A DNA stretch of 7,671 bases from Candidatus Gastranaerophilales bacterium (lineage in GTDB: Bacteria; Cyanobacteriota; Vampirovibrionia; Gastranaerophilales; Gastranaerophilaceae), in assembly GCA_900548405.1 (NCBI GenBank), contig UNSJ01000065.1, positions 1-7,671 on the forward strand, in the 5' to 3' direction. A program made the translations under genes and the position numbers. Positions 1 to 6,225 of the stretch are shown here, piece by piece; positions within the stretch are counted from its first letter, which is position 1; each line of letters begins with the position of its first letter. A model generated the notes under the pieces. That model worked only from the letters and a program-made list of their open reading frames with translations. It had not been told where the DNA came from and searched no databases.

Positions 1-2
1 TA

Positions 3-89
3 AACCAAAAGGCTAAAATCCGCATGGTTGTAAGAGAGAGAGAGAGAGTAATCCTTCTACCTGCAAAAAAAGTACTGAAAGTAGCTTAA
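3..89 (+). CDS. C-terminal end of an unidentified upstream gene (partial)
   Basis: A reading frame is open from base 3 to a TAA at 87-89 and would encode the last 28 residues of a protein that starts left of the window. The peptide is basic and hydrophobic, with an RERER stretch encoded by an (AG)8 run and a tail reading VILLPAKKVLKVA. The stop lies within the ribosome binding site of the following ABC exporter gene, 10 bases before its ATG, which fits co-transcription in one operon. The fragment is too short to assign a family. It could also be a chance open frame, because 28 codons are weak evidence; the tight spacing to the next gene is the main argument for it. Confidence 0.4.
   Translation, partial: NQKAKIRMVVRERERVILLPAKKVLKVA
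33..48. repeat. (AG)8 dinucleotide microsatellite
   Basis: Eight uninterrupted AG units lie 52 bases before the exporter start codon, inside the open frame that ends at 89. Runs of this type are prone to replication slippage. Adding one unit would place a TAA directly after the repeat. Losing one unit would extend the upstream frame to a TGA at 101-103 that overlaps the exporter ATG as ATGA. Confidence 0.85.
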
Positions 90-99
90 AGGAGCTGAA

Positions 100-1923
100 A
101 TGAAATTAAGTAACACAACAGCACAAAATTCATTTAAATACGGCTGGCTTTTATCAAGAATATGGCCGTATATAAAACCATACATGTTCAGAATAATTTG
201 TGGATTTTTAGTAGCAATACCGCTTGGCTTGCTAGATGGCGTAACAGCCTTTGCGCTAAAACCGTTTATGGATTATGTTGTAGGAAAACAAGATTGGATT
301 TTTCATATACTTGGATATGAGTTTACTCTAACCTGGCAAATGTTTGCGTTCATTATTCCATTCGGTGTCATTGCTTTTGCAGGTTTTCAGGGTGTACTTC
401 GTTATTTGAACGACTATATCTCTACTTGGACTTCTCAAAGAATTACAAATGACGTTAAGTTTGATTTATTTCATAAATTAATTTATATGAATCCGCAATT
501 TTATGACGAAAATCCCTCAGGAATAATCATTTCAAGATATATGTCCGATCCTCAAACAGCTTCTGCCGGAATTGTTGACCAGATTAAAACAATTACAACA
601 AGCCTTTTCGGTGCATTGGGACTTATCGCTGTAATGCTTTACAGCTCTTGGAAACTGGCTTTTATAGGTGTGCTTGTTTTATGCATAGCTTTTATCCCGG
701 TCGCTTTAATCAGAAAACGAATTAAAGCAGCATCAAATAAAAATATGGTTATAGGAGGAAATATTACAACAAATATTAATGAAACCTATAACGGAAATAA
801 AGTTATGGCAGCATACGAACTGCAAGGAAGACAAGAAAAATACTTTAGAAATCAGATATGGGAATCTTTTAATGTAAATATGTCATTAACTAAACGTGCT
901 GCGTGGATGTCGCCTTTGATGTATTTAATAGCTTCCTGCGGTATTGCTACAGTTTTAGGCTACGGAACTCATCTTATTACATCTGGTCAAATGACAGCCG
1001 GTTCATTTGCATCATTTGTCACCTCTTTATTGCTTTTATATAAACCTGTAAAAACTCTCGGCGGAACATTAACAGGTATTCAGAATATTTTTGTAGCAAT
1101 GGGTAGAGTGTTTGAATTGTTTGATTTAGAACCTGCTATACAAAGCAAAAAAGATGCAATAGAGCTTAAAGGTTTAAACAATAAAATCGAACTGCAAAAT
1201 GTTTGGTTTGAATATATACAAAATCAACCTGTACTAAAGAATATGAATTTAGCAATTAATAAAAATGAGACCTTAGCGATTGTAGGAAATTCTGGCGGAG
1301 GAAAATCAACCCTTATAAATCTTTTGCCGAGATTTTATGACATAAAATCTGGTTCAATACTAATAGATGGTGTTGATATAAGAGATTATACGATAAGTTC
1401 ACTGAGACATAATATTGCAATGGTTTTTCAGGATAACTTTTTATTCTCCGGTACAATAAGAGAAAATATTTTGATGGGTAATCCTGAAGCAACGGAAAAA
1501 GAGTTAAATCAGGCAATAGAATCGGCACACTTACAGGAAATGATAGCGGACTTGCCACAAGGGCTTGATACCTTGCTTGGGGAACGCGGGATGACTTTAT
1601 CAGGCGGTCAAAGACAAAGAGTTGCAATCGCACGTGCAATGATTAAAAATACTCCGATAGTAATTCTTGATGAGGCAACATCTGCATTAGATAATAAATC
1701 AGAAGCAGTTGTTCAAAAGGCATTGGACAATTTAATAAAAGACAAAACAGTCTTTGTAATTGCACACAGGCTTTCAACAATTAAAAATGCCGACAGGATT
1801 GCTGTTATAAATGAAGGCGAATTAGTAGAACTAGGCAATCATGACGAGCTTATGTCTATCGAAAACGGACAGTACAAAGCTCTTTATGAAATGCAGTTTA
1901 AAAACCAGGAAGTGAATGCATAA
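100..1923 (+). CDS. msbA: MsbA-like ABC exporter (fused membrane and ATPase half-transporter)
   Basis: The 607-residue product has the usual length and layout of a type IV ABC exporter half-transporter, which works as a homodimer in the inner membrane. Residues about 30-320 form the six-helix membrane domain, with hydrophobic segments near 30-50, 78-100, 164-205 and 270-316. Residues about 360-600 form the ATPase. Visible ATPase motifs are Walker A GNSGGGKST (396-404), Q-loop Q444, signature LSGGQ (500-504), Walker B VILDE with catalytic E525, D-loop SALD (528-531) and switch H556. All key residues are present, so the gene looks functional. Family similarity suggests ATP-driven flipping of lipid A core or a related lipid; multidrug export cannot be excluded from sequence alone. 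An AAAGGAG site at 88-94 supports the ATG at 100. It follows the upstream partial gene closely, probably in one operon. No terminator is visible after the stop. Confidence 0.9.
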   Translation: MKLSNTTAQNSFKYGWLLSRIWPYIKPYMFRIICGFLVAIPLGLLDGVTAFALKPFMDYVVGKQDWIFHILGYEFTLTWQMFAFIIPFGVIAFAGFQGVLRYLNDYISTWTSQRITNDVKFDLFHKLIYMNPQFYDENPSGIIISRYMSDPQTASAGIVDQIKTITTSLFGALGLIAVMLYSSWKLAFIGVLVLCIAFIPVALIRKRIKAASNKNMVIGGNITTNINETYNGNKVMAAYELQGRQEKYFRNQIWESFNVNMSLTKRAAWMSPLMYLIASCGIATVLGYGTHLITSGQMTAGSFASFVTSLLLLYKPVKTLGGTLTGIQNIFVAMGRVFELFDLEPAIQSKKDAIELKGLNNKIELQNVWFEYIQNQPVLKNMNLAINKNETLAIVGNSGGGKSTLINLLPRFYDIKSGSILIDGVDIRDYTISSLRHNIAMVFQDNFLFSGTIRENILMGNPEATEKELNQAIESAHLQEMIADLPQGLDTLLGERGMTLSGGQRQRVAIARAMIKNTPIVILDEATSALDNKSEAVVQKALDNLIKDKTVFVIAHRLSTIKNADRIAVINEGELVELGNHDELMSIENGQYKALYEMQFKNQEVNA

Positions 1924-1997
1924 AAGAGGTTTATTTTCAAAGTGCAAGTTTAAAGTGAATTCTGTTTTGTGTTAGAAAAAATTTATAGGAGAAAATT

Positions 1998-3547
1998 ATA
2001 AATTTAGATTTTCATTATTATGGTAAATTCGTTGCTGCATGTATGGCACAGTATACAATAGAAGAAGCAAAGATTATTGCTTTTGCAGCACAATTTGTTG
2101 ATGAGTGTGATAAATCCAACTTAAGAAATTTCAAAGATGTAGAAGCTATACAAACAGTTTAGTCTTTATCAGAGATGGCAGATATGTTTCTTTTTATGTC
2201 TTCTAGAAATAAAAATTTACAAAATGCTGTTAGAAAGATATGGATGCCATTTCATTTTCTGCCAGGGAATATTCGTTGTTGCAAGCATGCGTATCAAGGG
2301 CAAAAATCTTGTAAAAAACCGAAATAGAGTTTAACCGATGAACAACAAAAATTGTTTGAATTAATTTGTTGCAGTGATAGTGACATTGCAACTGATATGG
2401 TTAATGATACCGTATTGAATCGTTCTACAGATATACATATGATTGGACTAAGAATGCATGTTCTAGTTGACACATGGGCTCATCAATATTTTGTATGAAC
2501 CCCATCTTGGTATATAAATGATTATATTGAGAAGATTATTCCTATAAATGATGATGGTTCCAGAGGTGCATATTTAAATATGGGGTCTAAATTTGCTACT
2601 ATAACATCAGATAATATAGACTAAAAATATTTTCAGCAACAGGCACAGCTGGTAATTAGGCAAACTTGTCATATTATGGCCATGGACGTGTTGGACATCT
2701 TCCAGACTACGGGTGTATGCATTATGGTATAGACCGCAATGGAATGGAGGATATGAAATAGAAAAAAAAATCCTAAAGAATTCATGGAAGCATTTAAAAG
2801 GATGGTTTATGCTTTGATATGTATAAAAAAACAACAAGAATAGATCAATCTACGGAATGGAAAAAATCATTAAAAGAATTACGTGATGGTAGAAATATAA
2901 ATCTCCCAGACTTTAATGCCAACTCTTGGGTTAATAAATGTGGAGAAAGTTTGTTCCCACCTACAGATGATTACAAAAAATTTCAAAAAACAGCTATTGA
3001 GCATCTGAATTCTGTTGAAAAAGCAGTAATGACTAGGGGGATATCTATGTATACCTATAATTAACCTCAAGAAAAATTTGAAGATATAAGTTTTGATAAA
3101 TGTGCAGCAGACAGAGATAAAATAACATAAATTATAATTAGAAAAGGCTGGTTTATGGATGCAATAGAATTCGTATATGAAAATAAGTTTAAAACAGAAA
3201 CTTTCGGATTTAAACTAGGAGGAGAAGAACATATATATAATTTAAAACCTGATGAATATATTTCAGAAATAAGTGGAGATATTGTTGAATATGCACATGA
3301 AGGATTTAAAAAAGGCAAAATGACTCTTGGAAATCTAAAAATACTTACTAATTTGCAAACAATTTCCTTTGAACATTCACCGCGTTATAAAACAAAAGTT
3401 ATTAAACATTTTGAATACAAATCTCAACCAGGAAAGCAAATTTTTTCACTTACCGCTGAATGTTTTTATGGAACACTTACAAATGGCAGTGTCGCTTGTT
3501 ATATTACAGATATTAAAGGTATTCAAGAAAAGAATTGTCCATTATGA
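1998..3547 (+). pseudogene. Decayed DUF6765-type protein with C-terminal jacalin-like lectin domain
   Basis: Piecing frames together gives a colinear protein of roughly 515 residues. It opens with NLDFHYYGKF, continues through MPFHFLPGN, a histidine-rich HVLVDTWAHQYF (2457-2492), GHGRVGHLPDYG (2678-2713), RPQWNGGYE, NPKEFMEAFKRMVYAL, and then a lectin-like end. The first part matches my recollection of the DUF6765 family, whose function is unknown to me. The gene is broken. The expected ATG is ATA at 1998, although AGGAG at 1987-1991 is intact. In-frame stops occur at 2160 (TAG), 2325 (TAG), 2496 (TGA), 2622 (TAA), 2657 (TAG), 3062 (TAA) and 3128 (TAA). The frame shifts four times: about 2625-2655, near 2725, at the A9 run 2762-2770 and at the A7 run 2825-2831. 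All are consistent with one-base losses. One fragment (2819-3064) stays open for 81 codons. Use of all three stop triplets excludes a simple alternative code. Confidence 0.82.
3155..3547 (+). CDS. Open C-terminal remnant: jacalin-like lectin domain, 130 codons
   Basis: This is the longest surviving open stretch of the decayed gene and may be predicted as a gene on its own. It begins MDAIEFVYENKF, followed by FGFKLGGEEH, DEYISEISGDI and LKILTNLQTISF. This order (DAIEFVY, GG, EYIxxISG, LxxxTN) resembles the beta-prism repeat of jacalin-related lectins, which bind carbohydrates. In the same frame the domain begins further upstream, near ITxIIIRKGWF, beyond a TAA at 3128-3130, so the 130-residue product would lack the first strand or strands. 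The frame is also the same as that of the 2819-3064 fragment. The only upstream ribosome-site-like sequence is a weak AAAAGG near 3141-3146. I read it as the tail of the pseudogene rather than an independent gene; the lectin assignment rests on motif spacing only. Confidence 0.4.
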   Translation: MDAIEFVYENKFKTETFGFKLGGEEHIYNLKPDEYISEISGDIVEYAHEGFKKGKMTLGNLKILTNLQTISFEHSPRYKTKVIKHFEYKSQPGKQIFSLTAECFYGTLTNGSVACYITDIKGIQEKNCPL

Positions 3548-3663
3548 TAAATGAAAATTACATATCTGTAACTATATGCCCCTTAACTTTTCACATTCTA
3601 TCGTATAACTAAATATTGGTTTATAGACACAACTTTACCAAAATTCTCAAGCTGAGTGTTCAT

Positions 3664-3822
3664 TTACATTGAGTTCGGCGCGAGTGAGCTGAGGGCGGAG
3701 GCTTGATGCCGATATGACATAGTCATAAAAGGCGTCAACCGAAGACCCATTAAACGCGAACGAGCAAGACAAGCCTCGCTGTTCCCGCCATTTAACAAAA
3801 AGCACCCGGAGGTGCTTTTTTT
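3664..3822 (+). ncRNA. Candidate structured RNA, family not recognised, with 3' terminator
   Basis: By hand count 67 of the 120 bases in 3671-3790 are G or C (about 56%), against an AT-rich surround. Stems read directly: GGCG (3694-3697) with CGCC (3786-3789); GAGGCTTG (3698-3705) with CAAGCCTC (3770-3777); ATGCC (3706-3710) with GGCGT (3731-3735) including one G-T pair; and a tight hairpin TATGAC/GTCATA (3713-3718 and 3722-3727) with a 3-base loop. GTTCG (3673-3677) can pair with CGAAC (3757-3761), which would make a pseudoknot. CGCGAGTGAGC (3680-3690 approx.) is echoed by CGCGAACGAGC (3755-3765). A perfect terminator closes the element. A weak promoter (TTGGTT 3616-3621, 17 bases, CAAAAT 3639-3644) would start transcription near 3650. 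I see no SRP, tmRNA or RNase P signature motif. A multi-copy DNA repeat is the main alternative. Confidence 0.45.
3797..3822. terminator. Strong intrinsic terminator, probably bidirectional
   Basis: AAAAAGCACC (3797-3806) and GGTGCTTTTT (3811-3820) form a perfect 10-bp stem around a CGGA tetraloop. Seven T residues follow on the + strand and five on the minus strand. It can end the candidate RNA on the + strand and the alpha/beta hydrolase transcript on the minus strand, whose stop codon lies about 55 bases away. Confidence 0.85.
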
Positions 3823-3875
3823 ATTTTGATACCTATCTCTTAACATACTTATGTAGCAGCTAAAAAACTTTTTAT

Positions 3876-4751
3876 TTAAACATTTGCAAGTGCATAATGA
3901 TGCAGTACGCAGTCAAGAATTGCCTCTGCATATTTTTCATGTTTTCCGAAGAAAATATGTGAAGCTTCAGGAATCACAATTATTCGGTTATTTTCAGGAT
4001 TGCTGCAATAAGAATTTATTTTTTCCAAAAATCCTTTAGGGTCGCCATCTGTTAATGAATCCCTGCCTCCTATTACAAAAGAACCGTTTATACGAAATGC
4101 AGAAAGAGAACTCGTTTCACCTTCATTGCTAATCACAGGACAGTTTTTAAGATTTTTTGCATTATAAAAACTTAAGACAGACTCTGCACACATAGGAGAA
4201 AATCCGCCAAACAAAAATGGAAGTATATCCTTTCCTCTACCTTCATTTACAAACCTTTGCGCAGTTTCAAGACTTATATCCATATTTGGCATAACTTTCC
4301 ACCAATGACTTAAATCAACAGGTGAGGTTACTATAAAATATTTTACATAATTGTCAGGAGTATTACCAAGATAATGAATTATTTTATTTGAACCCAATGA
4401 ATGTCCTGCAAGAATAATATTTTTAAACCCAAGTTCAAGAGCATACTTAACATAGGCTTCAACATCTTCATATATAACGTTAAAATCATCAAACACTACC
4501 CCTGTATTTCTTTGTTTTCCGATTGAAAAATCTGTATAAGCAAGACAAGAAAATGCATCCATAGCATGCCCTGCTATAAAAGCAATATTGTTTTGTTTAA
4601 GCAAATCACCTGCTGCATTAAGTAAATCATTTTGAAAAACATTGGAGCAAATACCGCTCATCATAATTACAACAGTTTCCATTGAGGGATTTCCCCACAT
4701 AGCTCCCTTTAATTCCAAGCCTCTTGGTGTTCTTACTCTTATAATTTCCAT
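3876..4751 (-). CDS. Alpha/beta-fold serine hydrolase
   Basis: The 291-residue product is a soluble alpha/beta hydrolase with no signal peptide or membrane segment. The nucleophile elbow GHSLGS (116-121) places the catalytic serine at S118. A likely acid is D231 in IGGRDSLTDGD, and a likely histidine is H265 in PEASHIFFG, so the Ser-Asp-His triad is complete and in the usual order and spacing. The MMSGICSN stretch (30-37) is probably the oxyanion loop after strand beta-3. The family covers esterases, lipases and thioesterases; the substrate cannot be read from sequence. AAAGGAG (4764-4758) six bases before the ATG fixes the start. It lies 170 bases downstream of marR on the same strand. That gap contains no visible terminator, so readthrough from marR is possible, although a separate promoter in the AT-rich gap is equally likely. 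Transcription would end at the hairpin at 3797-3820. Confidence 0.85.
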   Translation of the reverse strand: MEIIRVRTPRGLELKGAMWGNPSMETVVIMMSGICSNVFQNDLLNAAGDLLKQNNIAFIAGHAMDAFSCLAYTDFSIGKQRNTGVVFDDFNVIYEDVEAYVKYALELGFKNIILAGHSLGSNKIIHYLGNTPDNYVKYFIVTSPVDLSHWWKVMPNMDISLETAQRFVNEGRGKDILPFLFGGFSPMCAESVLSFYNAKNLKNCPVISNEGETSSLSAFRINGSFVIGGRDSLTDGDPKGFLEKINSYCSNPENNRIIVIPEASHIFFGKHEKYAEAILDCVLHHYALANV

Positions 4752-4921
4752 TATTTTCTCCTTTATCTACTATTATTTACGATTATTTTTTGAATAGCAA
4801 ATACTTATATTACATAATTTGTTATACGTTAAAAGCATAGCTGAATAACAAACAACATTACATAAAATATGTTTTAACTAAACTTATATGAAAAAGTTAA
4901 AAATAAAAATATAAACAATTT

Positions 4922-5407
4922 CTAAAAATAAATTTTATACTTTTCCAAAATACTATTTTGAAACTTGCCCAGTAAATAAAGAAAAGATTCTATTTCCTTA
5001 TCAGTAAACGAATCTAACACATTACTTCCAAGCTTACGAAACATTTCATTAGTTTTATAATAGAGTTTTTCTCCATATTCTGTAAGCACAGTATGTTTTA
5101 CTATCATATTCCTGTTTGTGCTCAAAACTCTTTTAATATAGCCTTTCTGCTCCATTTCATTTAGAATCTTACCAACATGGGCTTTACCTTTATAAACCAA
5201 TTTTGAAATATCGCTTTGAGATAAATCAGGATTTGAAATAATATGAGATAAAATTCTAAACTCATCTAAATCAAGCACACATTCTTCACCTATTACAAAA
5301 TCCTTATAATAATTTCGAGCCATTAACTCAGAAATTCTGCAGGTTTCAGCAAGTTTATAAGGAACACTTTCCAAATAAGGAACATTTTTAGTTTTATCAC
5401 TACACAT
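4922..5407 (-). CDS. MarR-family winged-helix transcriptional regulator
   Basis: A 161-residue protein with MarR architecture: N-terminal dimerisation helices, a winged helix-turn-helix at about 48-110 (recognition region DLSQSDISKLVYKGKAHVGK, 61-80), a beta-wing around RVLSTNRNMIVKHTVLT, and a long C-terminal dimerisation helix. Such proteins bind 16-20 bp palindromes as dimers and are released by ligands or by thiol oxidation. Cysteines at 2, 23 and 43 could be redox sensors, but this is inference. I chose the ATG at 5407 because AAAGGTG (5419-5413) precedes it at good spacing and the promoter predicts a transcript start near 5422. A TTG at 5422 would add five residues but lacks a ribosome site. 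The gene is divergent from the MdaB-type reductase, the classic arrangement of a MarR regulator with its target, and carries a palindrome inside its own promoter, which suggests autorepression. Confidence 0.88.
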   Translation of the reverse strand: MCSDKTKNVPYLESVPYKLAETCRISELMARNYYKDFVIGEECVLDLDEFRILSHIISNPDLSQSDISKLVYKGKAHVGKILNEMEQKGYIKRVLSTNRNMIVKHTVLTEYGEKLYYKTNEMFRKLGSNVLDSFTDKEIESFLYLLGKFQNSILEKYKIYF

Positions 5408-5412
5408 ATCGT

Positions 5413-5419
5413 CACCTTT
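5413..5419 (-). promoter_or_regulatory. Ribosome binding site deciding the marR start
   Basis: On the minus strand AAAGGTG is followed by five bases and then ATG (5407-5405). This selects the ATG over the in-frame TTG at 5422, which lies at or beyond the predicted transcript start. Confidence 0.65.
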
Positions 5420-5428
5420 CAAATTATC

Positions 5429-5457
5429 ATCATAACATTTACCAATGTTTTTGACAA
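5429..5457 (-). promoter_or_regulatory. Sigma-70-type promoter of marR
   Basis: On the minus strand TTGTCA (5457-5452) and TATGAT (5434-5429) each match the consensus at five of six positions and are separated by exactly 17 bases. Transcription would begin near 5422, leaving a leader of about 15 bases that contains the ribosome binding site. Confidence 0.7.
5434..5449. promoter_or_regulatory. Palindromic operator candidate inside the marR promoter
   Basis: AACATT-TACC-AATGTT is a perfect inverted repeat with 6-base arms. It fills almost the whole spacer between the -35 and -10 boxes of marR, so a bound dimer would block RNA polymerase. Its length and position are typical of MarR-family operators. 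The bound protein is inferred to be the neighbouring MarR regulator. Confidence 0.6.
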
Positions 5458-5558
5458 TAATGTTAGAAATTTCTACAAACTATTTTATATATACTTTACC
5501 TTGCAGACGGTCCATTTCTGTATAGAAAACATAAAAATAAAGTTTGTTATCATATTAC

Positions 5559-5593
5559 ATAATTGGGGAATGTTATACTGCTTTATTAAGCAG
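5559..5593 (+). promoter_or_regulatory. Extended -10 promoter and operator-like sites of the reductase
   Basis: TGTTATACT (5571-5579) is an extended -10 element (TGN plus TATACT) with no convincing -35 at standard spacing. ATAATT-GGGG-AATGTT (5559-5574) matches the marR palindrome, read in its GGTA-centre orientation, at 12 of 16 positions and overlaps this -10. A second palindrome, CTGCTT-TATT-AAGCAG (5578-5593), covers the expected transcript start. Both sites are placed to repress the gene. No good Shine-Dalgarno sequence is visible before the ATG at 5605. Confidence 0.5.
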
Positions 5594-5604
5594 ATTATAA
5601 ACAT

Positions 5605-6162
5605 ATGAATATATTTGTAATTAACGGGCATAAATATTATCCTTTTTCGCAAGGGAAATTAAACAGAACATTATTTAACAAAATAGTAGAACTTCTAACA
5701 CCAAGTAATCAGGTCAAAACTACAATTATCGAAGAAGGATACGAGTTAGATAAAGAAATAGACAAATTTTTATGGGCTGACATAATTATTATACAGACAC
5801 CTATAAACTGGTTTTCATTTCCGGGTACATTCAAAAGCTATATTGATGATGTATACAAACATGGCAGCTTTTACGGTCCGAGTGAAGAATATGGCAGAGG
5901 CGGGGTTTTTAAAAAAAAAAAAAATATATAATCCTTAAAATGGAATTCACCATGCTATGCATTTTCTGAGTTAGGCGGTTTCTTTGACGGCAGAGGGATT
6001 GATGAGGCTATTATCGCAATGCATAAATTACAGCAATATTGCGGTATGCAGAAACTTGAAACTTTTTCCTGCAACGATGTTGTCAAACATCCTGATATCC
6101 AGCTTTTTCTTGAAAGACTTGAAAAACATATCAACAAATATGTTTTAAAAATCAACCAATAA
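5605..6162 (+). pseudogene. mdaB: MdaB-like NAD(P)H:quinone reductase, interrupted by one in-frame stop
   Basis: Read through the stop, the frame gives a 184-residue flavodoxin-fold protein, close to the 193 residues of E. coli MdaB. It is colinear with MdaB: MNIFVINGHK at the N-terminal flavin loop, FLWADIIIIQTPINWFSFPG (55-74), KSYIDDVY (77-84), YGRGG (96-100), then after the break SLKWNSPCYAF, GIDEAIIAMHK, CGMQKLETFSCNDVVKHPD. MdaB-type enzymes reduce quinones by two electrons using a bound flavin, protecting against redox stress. Codon 109 is TAA (5929-5931), where MdaB has a leucine (KKYMLSL), so a TTA to TAA change is the simplest explanation. It directly follows a 14-A run (5911-5924). 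The 76 codons after the stop are undamaged and in the same frame, so the lesion is very recent or a sequencing error. A 108-residue truncated product would lack the second half of the fold. The gene is divergent from marR and probably controlled by it. Confidence 0.82.
5911..5924. repeat. Homopolymer run of 14 A
   Basis: Fourteen consecutive A residues lie inside the reductase gene and encode four lysines plus the start of the next codon, two codons before the premature TAA. Runs of this length are hotspots for replication and transcription slippage and for sequencing error. Confidence 0.9.
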
Positions 6163-6169
6163 TGTGATT

Positions 6170-6201
6170 TTGAAATATAATTTCGCGTATATAATTATAA
6201 T
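6170..6201 (+). promoter_or_regulatory. Candidate promoter of the 61-aa small protein gene
   Basis: Two TATAAT hexamers occur, at 6190-6195 and 6196-6201, downstream of TTGAAA (6170-6175). Spacing is 14 and 20 bases respectively, neither ideal, so the -35 is doubtful. A start near 6208 would leave a short leader into the GAGGAA ribosome site at 6214-6219. Confidence 0.4.
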
Positions 6202-6225
6202 GATGTTACAATTGAGGAATTAAAT

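Noticed and set aside
1313..1639. Minus-strand open frame of 108 codons within msbA
   Set aside because: It is antisense to the ATPase domain, whose motifs are all intact on the + strand, and has no start signals; a shadow frame.
1998..3130. Stop-codon reassignment or programmed recoding instead of a pseudogene
   Set aside because: TAA, TAG and TGA all interrupt the frame, there are four frame changes and no start codon, while neighbouring genes use normal stops and contain no internal ones except the reductase.
2607..3318. Minus-strand open frames at 2607-2837, 2879-3070 and 3067-3318
   Set aside because: They are antisense to recognisable remnants of the decayed gene and have no ribosome sites or protein-like composition.
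3369..3554. Second + frame of 61 codons overlapping the lectin remnant
   Set aside because: It is out of frame with the motif-bearing lectin frame, with no start signal.
3664..3822. SRP RNA, tmRNA or RNase P RNA identity for the GC-rich element
   Set aside because: I could not find the GGAAGGAAGC-type SRP loop, a tRNA-like end with a CCA-proximal T-loop, or the GAAAGTCCGG-type RNase P core. A profile search would still be needed to exclude divergent forms.
3664..3846. Minus-strand open frame of 60 codons over the GC-rich element
   Set aside because: It lies wholly inside the palindromic, terminator-containing element, reads through the terminator stem, has no ribosome site, and its composition (Arg, Ser, Leu-rich) is what a GC-rich island produces by chance.
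5405..5422. TTG start for marR at 5422
   Set aside because: The -10 at 5434-5429 predicts transcription from about 5422, and the only ribosome site (AAAGGTG) serves the ATG at 5407.
5955..6155. Minus-strand open frame of 66 codons
   Set aside because: It is antisense to the second half of the MdaB-like gene, which clearly encodes conserved sequence on the + strand.
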